From the NCBI RefSeq assembly GCF_900182985.1, contig NZ_FXUY01000001.1:1178001-1242000 (forward strand): a stretch of 64,000 nt of DNA, written 5' to 3'. Under the pieces are notes generated by a model that was given only the letters and a program-made list of their open reading frames with translations, made no database searches and had not been told where the DNA came from. The DNA comes from Pseudomonas helmanticensis. GTDB lineage: Bacteria > Pseudomonadota > Gammaproteobacteria > Pseudomonadales > Pseudomonadaceae. Positions 35,031-45,884 of the stretch are shown piece after piece. The position numbers and the translations under genes are program-made. Position 1 is the first letter of the stretch. Each line of letters starts with the position of its first letter.

Positions 35031-35142
35031 AGATCGTTCCCACGCTCTGCGTGGGAATGCAGCCCGGGACGCTCCGCGTTCCTTCCGAAGCCGAACGCGG
35101 AGCGTCCGTTGAGGCATTCCCACGCGGAGCGTGGGAACGATC
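35031..35142. repeat. large nested palindrome with GCGTGGGAACG arms
   Basis: The outer arms GATCGTTCCCACGCTCTGCG... and its near-complement at 35114-35142 enclose inner arms GGACGCTCCGCGTTC / GAACGCGGAGCGTCC. Each outer arm is itself a small hairpin (CCCACGCTCTGCGTGGG). This is a different repeat family from the TGTAGGAGCTGCC type and lies between parE and the tRNA-Sec gene. Confidence 0.75.
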
Positions 35143-35161
35143 AACGATCAACACAGTTCGG

Positions 35162-35191
35162 TGTAGGAGCTGCCGAAGGCTGCGATCTTTT
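35162..35191. repeat. single REP arm (TGTAGGAGCTGCCGAAGG)
   Basis: One unpaired copy of the arm found in facing pairs elsewhere in the window. It lies directly behind the tRNA-Sec 3' end, where it could help terminate or trim the transcript. Confidence 0.7.
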
Positions 35192-35204
35192 GCTTTTCGG
35201 AAAC

Positions 35205-35300
35205 TGGCGGAAGGCAGCCGGAGTCGAACCTGCCCGGGAACGGATGCCGTCCCCAACCGGGTTTGAAGCCCGGCCGCGCCACCGGGCGCGATTGCCTTCC
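35205..35300 (-). tRNA. selC: tRNA-Sec (selC), anticodon UCA
   Basis: Read on the minus strand it starts GGAAGGCAATCGCG and ends CGCGATTGCC-pairing with TGCCTTCC followed by GCCA. It is 96 nt with encoded CCA, unusually long with a large variable arm. The anticodon loop reads GGGCTTCAAACCC, giving TCA, which decodes UGA. The extended acceptor stem and length are diagnostic of bacterial tRNA-Sec. It lies 6 bases after selB, so the whole Sec machinery except selD is here. Confidence 0.95.
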
Positions 35301-35306
35301 TTGAAC

Positions 35307-37223
35307 TCAGTGTGTATCGGCGTGCGCCAGCGCGTTGTCGGGGCGGATCTGGCGGGATTCGCCGAGGCGTCGGGTCATGCCGATGCGGTCGAAGTATTCG
35401 AGGTACTGAATACTGCGTTTGCGTCCCAAGCCTAGCGCATCGCGGAAGGTTGTCACCTGGACCTGCGGATTTTCCTTGGCCAGTTGCAACAGCACCGCGG
35501 CCATTTGCCTGAGCACGGTGTCGCTGATGAACAGGTCGCGCACCACTTGATGCATCAACCCCAGGCGCGCCAGTTTGCGCAACAGCAGGCGCACCACGGC
35601 ATCGTCCTGGGCGAGCGCTTTCGCCACATCGCGTACCCACGGCGGATCGAATCCAGCGTTTGCAAACAACGGTTGCATCTGCTTCCACAGGGTTTCGTCT
35701 TCGGTATTCAGGCGCACCTGATGATCGGGCAGATGCAGCCATGGGCCGCTGGCGGTGATCGCGCCGGCCTCGCGCAATTCATCGAGCAAACTGGCAAACG
35801 TCGAACGTTCCAGCGGCAGCGCACTGAAGCGTCTCAGGCGATCACGATCCGGACCCATCTGATCGGGCTCCAGTTCATGAAACTTCGCCAGTTGTTCCAG
35901 CAAGGTGAATTTCAGCTGCCCCCAGCGTTGCACGTTGAACAGCACCGGCCCTTGGCGGGTGTTGATCAGGCGCACATTCTCAGGCAGTGACCAGGTTGCG
36001 CGCGGCCGATTGAATTGGCGTTCCAGCCGTTGCGGGCCGAGGCCGCCAGCGCTGTGATCAAGCAACGCTGGCAACGCCTGCTCAAAACTTTCGCTGTCAG
36101 CCAACGCCTGCAACTGCGCCAACCGCTCAAGGCTGCGGCGCTGTCGGGTCGGGGCAAACGGATCCAGTACGCGCCCACCGCCAAGGGTGCGCTGAGCGCT
36201 GGAGTCACGCAGGATCAGCCGATCGCCCCTCACCGCATGCACCGGCGCGTTGATCAGCAGCTGCGCGAACATGCGCTCGCCAGCACTCAGCCGTGATCCT
36301 TCGAGCAGCGCCACCCGAGCGATCACGTCCTGCGTGCCGAGATGCACATGCACCGGATGAAAATGCTCGAAAGTCCGTTCGCCCGGCAGCAATCGAAATT
36401 CGATATCCACGCGCTGAGTCGGGGCGTGCAACCACTCCGACAACAGCCATTGCCCGCGATGAATCTGCGCCAGCTCAAGGCGTTCGCCGCTCAAATTCAG
36501 CGCCACCCGCTGCCCAGCGAAGGCTTGCTCGGCAGCCTGATTCTGTGCGTGCAATCCACGCACTTTCACCGATTTTCCGATTGGCCCGAGCGTGAGTTTA
36601 TCGCCCACCGAAACCTCGCCCGACAGCGCGGTGCCGGTCACCACAATCCCCGCGCCGGCCACGCTGAACGCACGATCAATGGCCAGGCGAAAACCACCCT
36701 CGCGGCTGCGCTCCTGCACTTCACGCTGCGTGTGCAACAACGTCTCACGCAGCTCATCAACGCCCTGCCCGGTCACGCTCGACACAATCACAACCGGCGC
36801 CTCGGCAAACGGCCCGGCCTCCAGCAGATCGAGAATCTGCCGCTGCACCTCCTCCACCCTGCCCGTCTCGACCCGGTCGCATTTGCTGATCGCCACCAAG
36901 GCGCGGGGAATCCCGAGCAATTCGACAATCGCCAGATGCTCGCGGGTTTGCGGCATCACGCCGTCATCCGCCGCGACCACCAGCAACACCAGATCGATGC
37001 CTTGCGCCCCAGCGAGCATGTTGTGGGTGAATTTCTCGTGACCGGGCACGTCGATAAACCCGGTCAGCCCCGCGCCCGGTTCCAGTTCGGCGTAGAGATA
37101 GCCAAGGTCGATGGTCATCCCGCGTTCACGTTCCTGCGGGCGGCGGTCGCCGGTTTGCCCGGTCAGGGCTTGCAGCAGCGATGTCTTGCCGTGGTCGATG
37201 TGCCCTGCCGTGCCGACAATCAC
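35307..37223 (-). CDS. selB: selenocysteine-specific elongation factor SelB
   Basis: The 638-residue translational GTPase has the G1 motif [14 protein letters not shown] at the N-terminus, DVPGHEKF (G3) and ISKCDR (G4), followed by beta-barrel domains and a C-terminal set of winged helices (the SelB_WH repeats) that bind the SECIS hairpin. It starts at a GTG that overlaps the selA stop (GTGA). It delivers Sec-tRNA to the in-frame UGA of fdnG, encoded upstream in the same array. Confidence 0.96.
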   Translation of the reverse strand: MIVGTAGHIDHGKTSLLQALTGQTGDRRPQERERGMTIDLGYLYAELEPGAGLTGFIDVPGHEKFTHNMLAGAQGIDLVLLVVAADDGVMPQTREHLAIVELLGIPRALVAISKCDRVETGRVEEVQRQILDLLEAGPFAEAPVVIVSSVTGQGVDELRETLLHTQREVQERSREGGFRLAIDRAFSVAGAGIVVTGTALSGEVSVGDKLTLGPIGKSVKVRGLHAQNQAAEQAFAGQRVALNLSGERLELAQIHRGQWLLSEWLHAPTQRVDIEFRLLPGERTFEHFHPVHVHLGTQDVIARVALLEGSRLSAGERMFAQLLINAPVHAVRGDRLILRDSSAQRTLGGGRVLDPFAPTRQRRSLERLAQLQALADSESFEQALPALLDHSAGGLGPQRLERQFNRPRATWSLPENVRLINTRQGPVLFNVQRWGQLKFTLLEQLAKFHELEPDQMGPDRDRLRRFSALPLERSTFASLLDELREAGAITASGPWLHLPDHQVRLNTEDETLWKQMQPLFANAGFDPPWVRDVAKALAQDDAVVRLLLRKLARLGLMHQVVRDLFISDTVLRQMAAVLLQLAKENPQVQVTTFRDALGLGRKRSIQYLEYFDRIGMTRRLGESRQIRPDNALAHADTH

Positions 37224-38620
37224 TGATTGACCTGCAAGTGCGGCAGCTGGGCGAGCCATGCTGGTTCGTCGTCGAGTTGGCGCAGATCGAGCCACAGCGC
37301 ATCGTCGTCGATACGCCCGAGCACCGGGATCGGTAATGCACGTAGCGCCGCTTCCAGATTAAGCAGAAAACGACCGCGTAAACGCTTGGAGACTTGCGGG
37401 CGCATGCACAATGCCGCACTCGGCAAGCGTGCCACCGGTTGGCTGCCGCTGCCGATCATGCCCAAGGCCTCAACTGCACTGACTTGCCAGCTTTCGCCCA
37501 GCAGCTCAGCCACAAAGGGCTGCACCCGTGAAGCCTGCGCGAAGATGTCAGCCTGCGGGCGAGTCAGCAACCGCAAACTCGGCAGACGCTCAGCGAGTCG
37601 GTCCGGATCGCGATACAAACCCAGCACCGCTTCCAACGCCGCCAAAGTCAGTTTGTCCACGCGCAACGCGCGCTTCAGCGGGTTCTTCTTGATCTTCGCG
37701 ATCAGTTCTTTGCGCCCGACAATCAACCCCGCCTGCGGTCCGCCAAGCAATTTGTCACCGCTGAAGGTGACGATGTCCGCGCCATCCAGCAATGCCTGGC
37801 GCACTGTTGGCTCGGCCGGCAAACCCCAGCGAGTCAAATCAAGCAGACTGCCGCTGCCCAGATCCTCCAGCAACGGCAAGCCATGCCGATGGGCCAATTC
37901 GGCCAACTCGGCGGTCTGCACCCGCGCGGTAAACCCTTCGATGCTGTAGTTGCTCGCATGCACGCGCATGATCAATCCGCTACGTGGACTGATCGCCGCT
38001 TCATAGTCGCGAGCGTGGGTCCGATTGGTCGTGCCGACCTCATGCAGGCGCACGCCGGCGCGGGCCATGATGTCGGGGATGCGAAAGGCGCCGCCGATTT
38101 CGATCAGCTCACCGCGCGAGATAATGCCCTCCTTGCGCGCGCCGAGACTGTTGAGCGTCAGCAGCACAGCGGCGGCATTATTGTTGACCACGGTGACGGC
38201 TTCGGCGCCGGTCAGTTCGCGAATCAGGCCTTCAATCAGATCGTCGCGATCCCCGCGCTTGCCGCTGGCCAGATCGAACTCCAGATTGAGCGGATAACGC
38301 GCGGCCATTTGCACGGCGTCGATGGCTTCGTCGGGTAGAAGCGCTCGACCGAGGTTGGTGTGCAGCACGGTGCCGGTGAGATTAAACACCCGGCGCACGT
38401 TGCTACGTTGCTGTCGTGCCAAGCGCTCACCGACGCGACCGGCCAACACTTCGGGACTGATTTCTACCGCAGACAATTGCCCGTTCAACACGCTGGAACG
38501 CAGTTCATCGAGCAACTGCCGCAAATTCGTCAGCAGCGACTCACGACCGTGGCGTTCGAGCAAAGGCACGCACGCCGGGTGACGCAACAAACCATCAATG
38601 GAAGGTAACCGCAGGGACAT
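37220..38620 (-). CDS. selA: L-seryl-tRNA(Sec) selenium transferase SelA
   Basis: This PLP enzyme of 466 residues has the SelA N-terminal domain ([19 protein letters not shown]), an aminotransferase-like core with [15 protein letters not shown], and the PLP-binding Lys in [13 protein letters not shown]. It converts Ser-tRNA-Sec to Sec-tRNA-Sec with selenophosphate. The ATG at 38620 has AGGAG in front of it. It lies between fdhE and selB; selD is not in the window. Confidence 0.96.
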   Translation of the reverse strand: MSLRLPSIDGLLRHPACVPLLERHGRESLLTNLRQLLDELRSSVLNGQLSAVEISPEVLAGRVGERLARQQRSNVRRVFNLTGTVLHTNLGRALLPDEAIDAVQMAARYPLNLEFDLASGKRGDRDDLIEGLIRELTGAEAVTVVNNNAAAVLLTLNSLGARKEGIISRGELIEIGGAFRIPDIMARAGVRLHEVGTTNRTHARDYEAAISPRSGLIMRVHASNYSIEGFTARVQTAELAELAHRHGLPLLEDLGSGSLLDLTRWGLPAEPTVRQALLDGADIVTFSGDKLLGGPQAGLIVGRKELIAKIKKNPLKRALRVDKLTLAALEAVLGLYRDPDRLAERLPSLRLLTRPQADIFAQASRVQPFVAELLGESWQVSAVEALGMIGSGSQPVARLPSAALCMRPQVSKRLRGRFLLNLEAALRALPIPVLGRIDDDALWLDLRQLDDEPAWLAQLPHLQVNQ

Positions 38621-38668
38621 CAGCCACTCCTGGAGACAGATCACTGCGCAAGAGTGTAGACCCTGCTG

Positions 38669-39595
38669 TCACTCGTCTCCCGGTGCCAGCAACAGATTCG
38701 GTGCCAAGCGCTGATAGCCGTCCTGCGCCAGACGCATGTCCAGCAGCAGACTGCTCAAATCAGCCGACAGCGCCTCGGCGTCGGCATCGTTTTCCAGATA
38801 CACCAGTTTCAGATAACTGTTGCAGCCTGGGCAGACTTCCGCCCGCAGCGGCGCCTGATTGGCGGCGTGGCGATCATCCTCAAGGCTAAAATAATCCAGA
38901 CCTTTGCTCGACTCGCAGTACACGCACTTGACCCGCACCACATGCCATTCGCAGGCACACAGCGAACACACCAGATAACGCAAACCGTTGTGTTTGCCAC
39001 GATGGCGGATGACCCCGGCCATGGCAGGCGAACCGCAGGCCGGGCATTGGCTGAGACTGTCGCCGGGTTTCAGTTGCAGATTCGGTGCGCTGAGCAACCA
39101 ATGGCTCCACGCCGTTTGCAGCGCCGCGCCGAGAAACGGCACCAGTTGCGCCGGCACCATCGAATATTGACCACTGACCAACGCCACGCCCCACGAACGC
39201 AACTGTCCGGAACTGGCGACCCGCAGCGTCGTCAGCGCATCAACCACGGCGGGTTGCTCATCAGGGACATAACGTTGCAACAGAGCATCGAGATACGCCT
39301 GCCACGCGTCTTCGCGGATCAGCGTATCGGCGGCGAACGGCGGCAAACCATGCTGCTGACACACCTCGATCCGTTGCTGATCAAACGGCGCTACAAGCGG
39401 TGGATCATCGAACACCTGCTGCTGCACCCGACACAATCCGGCAATCAAGCGCAGATACTCGGCCAGCGCATGCCCCTCGGCCAGTTGCTCCAGCCGATCA
39501 GCACGCAGCGAAAACAGATTATGCGGCGGCAGATGCAAAAACGGCGGCGAACTCGCCGCCGCTTCGATTTCCCCAGGTTCCAGAATGGTTGGCAA
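38669..39595 (-). CDS. fdhE: formate dehydrogenase accessory protein FdhE
   Basis: The 308-residue protein has the FdhE zinc/iron-binding pairs: CPACGSP, then CSLCACEW, then CVYCESSKG and CPGCNSY. It is needed for maturation of respiratory formate dehydrogenases. It starts 3 bases after the fdnI stop, so it is part of the fdn operon. Confidence 0.95.
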   Translation of the reverse strand: MPTILEPGEIEAAASSPPFLHLPPHNLFSLRADRLEQLAEGHALAEYLRLIAGLCRVQQQVFDDPPLVAPFDQQRIEVCQQHGLPPFAADTLIREDAWQAYLDALLQRYVPDEQPAVVDALTTLRVASSGQLRSWGVALVSGQYSMVPAQLVPFLGAALQTAWSHWLLSAPNLQLKPGDSLSQCPACGSPAMAGVIRHRGKHNGLRYLVCSLCACEWHVVRVKCVYCESSKGLDYFSLEDDRHAANQAPLRAEVCPGCNSYLKLVYLENDADAEALSADLSSLLLDMRLAQDGYQRLAPNLLLAPGDE

Positions 39596-39598
39596 AAG

Positions 39599-40264
39599 TC
39601 AGCCCTTTTTGGTGATCGGTCGCTCCGGCACGTCCGGGTTGCGTTCATCGCGGGTGATGTCGCGATACCACAGTTCATGGTGTTTCTTCGCCCAGGCGCG
39701 GCTGACCCAGCCGTGCATCATCGCGTCCACCGAGCCCTTGATCCACAGCCCGGCGTAGATGTGAATGATGATGCTCAGCACCAGCACAAACCCGGCCAGC
39801 GCATGCAGGAGCATCGCCCAGCGAATCACGCTGATGCCGAAATACGCACTGAAATAGGCGCGCCAGATCACCAGCCCGGTAAACAACAAACCGAGCATGC
39901 ACAGCAGTAAAGTCCAGAACAGCATCTTCTGCCCGGCGTTGTACTTGCCTACCGGCGGCACGCTTTCTTCATCGTTGACCAACACCCGATCGATGCGGCG
40001 CATCCATTTCCAGTCATTGTCGATAAAGAAATTCGCACGCCAGAAACGAAACACCAGGCCGAGGAACAACACAAACATCGCCACACCCATGAACGGATGC
40101 AAAATCCGCGTCCACGGCCCGCCGCCGAACAGGTTGCTCAGCCAGAACAGCGACGGATGAAACAACGCCAGCCCGGACAGCCCGGCCATGAAAAACAGGA
40201 TCGCCACCAGCCAGTGATTGGTGCGCTGGTTGGCGGTGTAACGCAGGATCGTCTTGTTGCTCAT
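39599..40264 (-). CDS. fdnI: formate dehydrogenase-N/O gamma subunit (cytochrome b556)
   Basis: The 221-residue membrane subunit has four predicted helices and the haem-ligand histidines of the family ([38 protein letters not shown]). It anchors the periplasmic catalytic subunits and passes electrons to quinone. ATGA overlap with fdnH. Confidence 0.94.
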   Translation of the reverse strand: MSNKTILRYTANQRTNHWLVAILFFMAGLSGLALFHPSLFWLSNLFGGGPWTRILHPFMGVAMFVLFLGLVFRFWRANFFIDNDWKWMRRIDRVLVNDEESVPPVGKYNAGQKMLFWTLLLCMLGLLFTGLVIWRAYFSAYFGISVIRWAMLLHALAGFVLVLSIIIHIYAGLWIKGSVDAMMHGWVSRAWAKKHHELWYRDITRDERNPDVPERPITKKG

Positions 40265-41196
40265 GGCCGGTCCTCCCCGCGTGGATCGAAGGTGTGCACC
40301 GCCGGATCGACGACATGCACCGAGGTATCGGGTGGCGTTGGATGCTCATCTTCTTCGACGCGATTCGGGCCGATGCGCACGTAATGGAAGAACCCGGCCA
40401 GCACCGCTGCGCCCATGGCCAACAGGCCCAAAGGTTTGCTGATGCCTTTCCACAGACCGACCAACGGACTGATCGCTGGATCCTGCGGTAAACCCGCATA
40501 GATTTTCGGCGTGTCCGCATGGTGCAGCACATACATCACGTGCGTGCCGCCAACACCGGCCGGGTCATACAGACCGGCATTCTCGAAACCACGGCTTTTC
40601 AGATCGACGATGCGCTCGGCAGCGTGTTCCTTCATGTCTTCCTTGGTGCCGAAGACGATGGCGCCGGTCGGGCAGGTTTTCACGCAGGCCGGCTCCAGGC
40701 CTACCGCCACGCGATCCGAACACAAGGTGCATTTGTAGGCCTTGTGATCTTTCTGCGAAATGCGCGGAATGTTGAACGGGCAACCGGTGATGCAATACCC
40801 GCAACCGATGCAGTGATCCTGATCGAAATCGACGATGCCGTTGGCGTGCTTGATGATCGCGCCGGGACTCGGGCACGCCGCCAGGCAACCGGGCTCGGCG
40901 CAGTGCATGCAGCCGTCCTTGCGGATCAGCCATTCGAGGTTGCCGGCGTCGGTTTCGTGCTCGGTGAAGCGCATCAACGTCCAGGTTTCAGCGCTCAAGT
41001 CCTGCGGATTGTCGTAGGTGCCGTGATTGTGACCGACCTCGTCGCGCAGCTCGTTCCATTCCGAGCACGCGACCTGGCAGGCCTTGCAGCCGATGCACTT
41101 GGTGGTGTCGATCAGCTTGGCCACTTCTTCCTGATTCCTCACCGACGGTGGCACAGTGGTGGTGGCCGAGCGGGCAATAATGTCTTGGCTGGCCAT
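40261..41196 (-). CDS. fdnH: formate dehydrogenase iron-sulfur beta subunit
   Basis: The 311-residue ferredoxin-like subunit has four [4Fe-4S] cysteine clusters: [43 protein letters not shown] and [11 protein letters not shown]...CVKTCP. A C-terminal transmembrane helix ([20 protein letters not shown]) anchors it. It conducts electrons from FdnG to the cytochrome subunit. The start codon directly abuts the fdnG stop. Confidence 0.95.
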   Translation of the reverse strand: MASQDIIARSATTTVPPSVRNQEEVAKLIDTTKCIGCKACQVACSEWNELRDEVGHNHGTYDNPQDLSAETWTLMRFTEHETDAGNLEWLIRKDGCMHCAEPGCLAACPSPGAIIKHANGIVDFDQDHCIGCGYCITGCPFNIPRISQKDHKAYKCTLCSDRVAVGLEPACVKTCPTGAIVFGTKEDMKEHAAERIVDLKSRGFENAGLYDPAGVGGTHVMYVLHHADTPKIYAGLPQDPAISPLVGLWKGISKPLGLLAMGAAVLAGFFHYVRIGPNRVEEDEHPTPPDTSVHVVDPAVHTFDPRGEDRP

Positions 41197-44100
41197 TTAG
41201 AGTTTCTCCACGTTGACCAGGAATGACTTGGATTCCGGGGTCTGTGTATTGCCATCGCCGAGGAACGGCACCAGGGTGTTGGTCAGGTAACCGTGACGCG
41301 TCAGGCCGGTAAAACCCCAGTGCAGCGGGATGCCGATCTGATGCACGACCTGGCCGTTGACCTGCAGCGGCCGGATCCTTTTCGTCACCACCGCCACCGC
41401 TTCGATAAAGCCGCGTTTGCAACTGACCCGCACGCGATCGCCGGCAGCTATACCCTTCTCTTTCGCCAGCACTTCGCCGATTTCCACGAACTGCTCGGGT
41501 TGAGCAATCGCGTTCAACTTGCAGTGCTTGCTCCAGAAGTGGAAATGCTCGGTCAGCCGGTAACTGGTGCCGGCGTACGGGAAGTCCTTGGCCTCGCCGA
41601 GGGTTTCCCAGACCGAATCGAAGATCCGCGCCGCCGGGTTGCTGGTGGCTTTCTTGTTTTGCGGGTGCAGCGGGTTGATGCCGATCGGCGTTTCGAACGG
41701 CTCGTAGTGCTCGGGGAATGGCCCTTCGTTCATCTTGTCGACGGCGAAGAACCGCGCGACGCCCTCGGGGTTCATGATGAACGGATTCATCCCGGCTTCC
41801 GGTGGCACGTCGGCCTTGTAGTCCGGGACGTCGGTGCCGCCCCAAGCCTTGCCGTTCCACCAGACCAGACGTTTTTTCGGATCCCACGGCTTGCCGGCGA
41901 CATCCGCCGAAGCACGGTTGTAGAGAATCCGCCGGTTGGCCGGCCAGGCCCACGCCCAGCCCAAATGCTGGTGCATGCCGTAAGGATCGCTGTTGTCGCG
42001 GCGCGCCATCTGGTTGCCAGCCTCGGTCCAGCTACCGGCAAAGATCCAGCAACCCGACGCGGTGCTGCCGTCATCCTTGAGCAAGCCAAAGCCTGCCAGT
42101 TGCGAGCCAGCCTTGACCGCGACGCCGGTGGCATCGGTGAAATCCGCCACGGCGCTACCGTTGATTTCCTTGGCCAGTTCCTCCGGCGAAGGTTCGTCGG
42201 GGATCTTGTATGGCCACGTCAGTTTCAACAGCGGATCGGCGAATTTGCCACCCTCGGCCTGATAACGCTTGCGCAGGCGCAGGAACAGTTCGGCCATGAT
42301 GCGAATGTCGGTCTGCGCTTCGCCCGGGCCATCGGCGCCTTTCCAGTGCCATTGCAGCCAGCGGCTGCTGTTGACCAGCGAGCCGTCCTCTTCGGCGAAA
42401 CAAGTGGTGGGCAGGCGAATGACTTCGGTGTGGATTTCGTCGCTTTTCACATCGTTGTACGGCCCGACGTTGTGCCAGAACTCCGAGGTTTCGGTGGCCA
42501 GCGGATCCATCACCACCAGCCACTTCAACTTCGCCAATGCGCCCATCACGCGGTTTTTGTCCGGCAACGCGGCAATCGGGTTGAAGCCTTGGCAGAAGTA
42601 GCCGTTGACCTTGCCCTGGCTCATCAGGTCGAACATCTTCAAAACGTCGTAGTTGGGGATGTCGAGTTTTGGCAAATGGTCGTAGCACCAATTGTTCTCG
42701 AGCGTGGCGTTGGCGCCGTACCACGACTTCATCAGGCTGACGTGGAATTTGCTGTAGTTCTGCCAGTAGGACAATTGCCCCGGTCTGAGCGGAACCTGCG
42801 TGCGCTTGTGGATGAACTGACCGTAGTCCTGCTCGCTGTCGCTGGCCAATGTCAGATAGCCCGGCAGCGCATTTGAGAGCAAGCCGAGGTCGGTCAGCCC
42901 CTGAATATTGGAGTGTCCGCGCAAGGCATTGACCCCGCCACCCGGCATGCCGACGTTGCCCAGCAGCAGTTGCACCATCGCCGCGCTACGAATGATCTGC
43001 GCACCGATCGAGTGCTGCGTCCAGCCGAGGGCGTAGAGAATCGTCATGGTCTTGCCCGGCATCGAGCAGGTGGCGATTTCGTCCCAGATTTTCTGCATGG
43101 CGTCGACCGGCATGCCGCAGATCTGGCTCGCGAGGTCGATGGTGTAGCGGCTGTAATGCTGCTTCATCAATTGATAGACGCAGCGCGGGTGTTGCAGCGT
43201 CGGGTCGACTTTGGCAAAGCCGTCGTCGCCCATCTCGTAGCCCCAGCCGGACTTGTCGGTGTAGCTGCGCTTGGCGACGTCGTAGCCGCTGAAGATGCCG
43301 TCTTCGAAGCCATAGCCTTCTCTGACGATGAACGACACGTCGGTGTAATTGCGCACGTACTCGTGCTGGATCTTGTCCTCGGTCAGCAGGTAATTGATCA
43401 GCCCGCCCATGAAGGCGATGTCGGTGCCGGTGCGGATCGGCGCGTAATAGTCGGCCACGGACGCGGTACGGGTAAAACGCGGATCGACCACAATCAGCCG
43501 CGCAGCGTTGTGCGCTTTGGCTTCGGTCACCCATTTGAAGCCGCACGGATGCGCTTCTGCTGCGTTGCCACCCATCACCAGGATCAGATTCGCGTTGGCG
43601 ATATCGGTCCAGGTATTGGTCATGGCACCACGGCCGTACGTCGGGGCAAGACTTGCCACCGTCGGGCCGTGTCAGACACGCGCCTGGTTATCGAACCCCA
43701 GCATGCCGAGGCTGCGAATCACCTTTTGGGTGATGTAACCGGCTTCGTTGGACGCTGCCGACGCGGCGAGGAACCCGGTGCTCAGCCAGCGATTCACCGT
43801 TTGCCCGTTGGCATTCTGTTCGATGAAGTTGGCGTCACGGTCGGTTTTCATCAGGTCGACAATGCGATCGAGCGCTTCGTCCCAACTGATCCGCGTCCAT
43901 TCACTGCTGCCCGGTTTGCGCGTTTGCGGGTAGAGCAAACGGCCGGGGCTGTGAATGAAGTCGAGCAGGCCGGCGCCTTTCGGGCAGAGGGTGCCGCGGT
44001 TGACCGGATGGTCGGCGTCGCCCTCGATGTGAATGATGCTCTGCGCTACGTTCTTCGCTCCATCGCCCTGGCTGTACATGATCAACCCGCAGCCGACCGA

Positions 44101-44262
44101 GCAATACGGACAGGTGTTGCGGGTTTCATGGGTGTGGGCAAGCTTGAAGTGGCGCACCTGCTCGGCGAAGGCCAGCGTTGGGGCCATGCCCAACGCGCCC
44201 AGGCTCGAGCCTGCAAGGCCGATACCGGCGACCTTGAAGAACTGACGACGGCTGAGATCCAT
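41197..44262 (-). CDS. fdnG: formate dehydrogenase alpha subunit, selenoprotein with in-frame UGA
   Basis: The 1021-residue molybdopterin enzyme is read through a TGA at 43674-43672 as selenocysteine (Sec197; E. coli FdnG uses Sec196). Upstream of it: twin-arginine signal MDLSRRQFFKVAGIG, a [4Fe-4S] site CPYCSVGCG and PVNRGTLCPKGA. Downstream: HGPTVASLAPTYGRGAMTN, the usual sequence after Sec. The enzyme oxidises formate on the periplasmic side. The gene is first in an operon with fdnH, fdnI, fdhE, selA, selB and tRNA-Sec. Automated callers will split it into two genes at the UGA. Confidence 0.95.
43640..43674 (-). promoter_or_regulatory. SECIS hairpin after the fdnG UGA
   Basis: On the mRNA strand the UGA is followed after 14 bases by GGCA-AGUCU-UGCC (43657-43645), a short stem with a G-U loop like the bacterial SECIS apical loop bound by SelB. 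Distance from the UGA and loop content match the E. coli fdnG/fdhF elements as I remember them. Confidence 0.7.
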
Positions 44263-44410
44263 CGTGCACTCCTGATCAGGTGGAACCCGGTACTTGTGCC
44301 GGGTTTTGTCTGGACAAACACGGTTGCGGCAAACGTCTGCCGACCTTTTCACTGTAGACAATGACCACACGATCTGTGTGAAAACCGACCGTCGGAGGCT
44401 GTAGAGCCTT

Positions 44411-44495
44411 TGTAGGAGCTGCCGAAGGCTGCGATCTTTTGACTTTGCTTGTAAAAAACAAGATCAAAAGATCGCAGCCTTCGGCAGCTCCTACA
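44411..44495. repeat. REP pair between fdnG and the PatB-like gene
   Basis: Facing arms TGTAGGAGCTGCCGAAGG and CCTTCGGCAGCTCCTACA enclose a shared GATCTTTTGA.../...TCAAAAGATC core, so the whole 85 bases can fold as one hairpin. Confidence 0.88.
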
Positions 44496-44550
44496 GGGGT
44501 TGAGGGTTTATCATGGCCGGCAGAATCAACCCGCCTTCACGAGACCGCGC

Positions 44551-45699
44551 ATGACTTTCGATTTTGATCAGGTATTCGACCGCCACGACACCGGCAGCAC
44601 CAAATGGAGCCGCTATTCGGCCGATGTGTTGCCGATGTGGGTCGCTGATATGGATTTCGCCGCGCCACCGGTGATCATCGAGGCGTTGCAACAGCGCCTG
44701 CTGCACCCGCTGGTGGGTTACAGCGTCGCTCAGGACAACCTGCGCGAGGCCATCGTCGCCGACCTATGGGCCAAGTTTGCCTGGCAGGTCAAACCGCAAG
44801 AGCTGATCTTCCTGCCGGGCGTCGAGTCCGGTTTCAACATGGCTTTGAAAGCACTGGTGCAGCCGCAACAGAACGTCGTCGTGCAGGTGCCGAATTACCC
44901 GCCGCTACGCCATGCACCGGGGCATTGGGGCTTGAACAAAGTCGAGCTGGAATTCGACACTCAGGCAGACGGCACTTACCTGACGCCGCTGGACGCGTTG
45001 CGTGAGTCGTTGAACGGCGGCGGCGCGCTGCTGCTGAGCAATCCGCACAACCCGCTCGGCAAGGTCTTTGGCCGTGATGAGCTGCAAGCCGTGGCCGAGA
45101 TCTGTGTGGCGCAGGACGCCTGGATCATCTCCGACGAGATCCACGCCGAATTGTGCTTCGACGGTCGCGTGCATATTCCCACCGCCTCGCTCAGCGCGGA
45201 AATCGCCCAACGTACCATCACACTGATGTCGGCGAGCAAGGCCTACAACATCGCCGGCCTGAAGACCTCGTTCATGATCATCCAGGACGCCGCCCTGCGC
45301 GAACGCGTCAACCACGCCCGTTGCGGCATGGTCGACAGCGTCAATCCGCTGGGCATGGAAGCGACGCGCGTGGCCTACAGTGAAGGCGCGCCGTGGCTGG
45401 CCGAGCTGAAAACCTATCTGCAAGGCAACCGTGACTGGCTGGTTGAAGCCGTGCGCAGCCGCTTGCCGGGCGTAACCATCAATGTGCCGCAGGGCACGTA
45501 CCTTGCGTGGCTTGATTGCTCGGCGCTGGAGCTGGCCAACCCGCAGCAGTTCTTCCTCGAACAGGGCAAGATCGGCCTCAGCGCCGGCCTCGACTTCGGC
45601 GATCAGCACCAGCAATTCGTGCGCCTGAACTTCGGCTGCCCGCGCTCGCTGCTCGAAGAAGGCATCAGCCGCATGGAGCGCGCTCTGACTCCCCGCTAA
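44551..45699 (+). CDS. PatB/MalY-type C-S lyase (aminotransferase class I/II fold)
   Basis: The 382-residue PLP enzyme has the MalY/PatB N-terminus (FDRHDTGSTKWSRY, then LPMWVADMDF) and LLLSNPHNPLGKVF. The PLP Lys lies in SASKAYNIAGLKTSFM. Family members are cystathionine beta-lyases or C-S lyases. The ATG at 44551 is chosen because the family N-terminus begins MTFDFD; the open frame runs 17 codons further upstream. Confidence 0.9.
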   Translation: MTFDFDQVFDRHDTGSTKWSRYSADVLPMWVADMDFAAPPVIIEALQQRLLHPLVGYSVAQDNLREAIVADLWAKFAWQVKPQELIFLPGVESGFNMALKALVQPQQNVVVQVPNYPPLRHAPGHWGLNKVELEFDTQADGTYLTPLDALRESLNGGGALLLSNPHNPLGKVFGRDELQAVAEICVAQDAWIISDEIHAELCFDGRVHIPTASLSAEIAQRTITLMSASKAYNIAGLKTSFMIIQDAALRERVNHARCGMVDSVNPLGMEATRVAYSEGAPWLAELKTYLQGNRDWLVEAVRSRLPGVTINVPQGTYLAWLDCSALELANPQQFFLEQGKIGLSAGLDFGDQHQQFVRLNFGCPRSLLEEGISRMERALTPR

Positions 45700-45710
45700 C
45701 ACCTTTCCCC

Positions 45711-45801
45711 TGTAGGAGCTGCCGCAGGCTGCGATCTTTTGATCTTGTTTTTTAAGATCAAGATCAAGATCAAAAGATCGCAGCCTGCGGCAGCTCCTAC
45801 A
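45711..45801. repeat. REP pair after the PatB-like gene
   Basis: Facing arms TGTAGGAGCTGCCGCAGG / CCTGCGGCAGCTCCTACA with a core containing a GATCAA short tandem (AAGATCAAGATCAAGATC). It starts 11 bases after the stop codon and probably forms the transcript's 3' hairpin. Confidence 0.88.
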
Positions 45802-45884
45802 TGAGGGGCGGAAATCCGATCGAACTCACGGCAAAAAATCCGGGTCAACCACCCATACCTGCCCTGAGACCTCGGAGACCCGCG

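Noticed and set aside
43672..43674. Stop codon splitting fdnG into two genes
   Set aside because: The TGA is at the selenocysteine position, is followed by a SECIS-like hairpin, and selA, selB and tRNA-Sec are adjacent.
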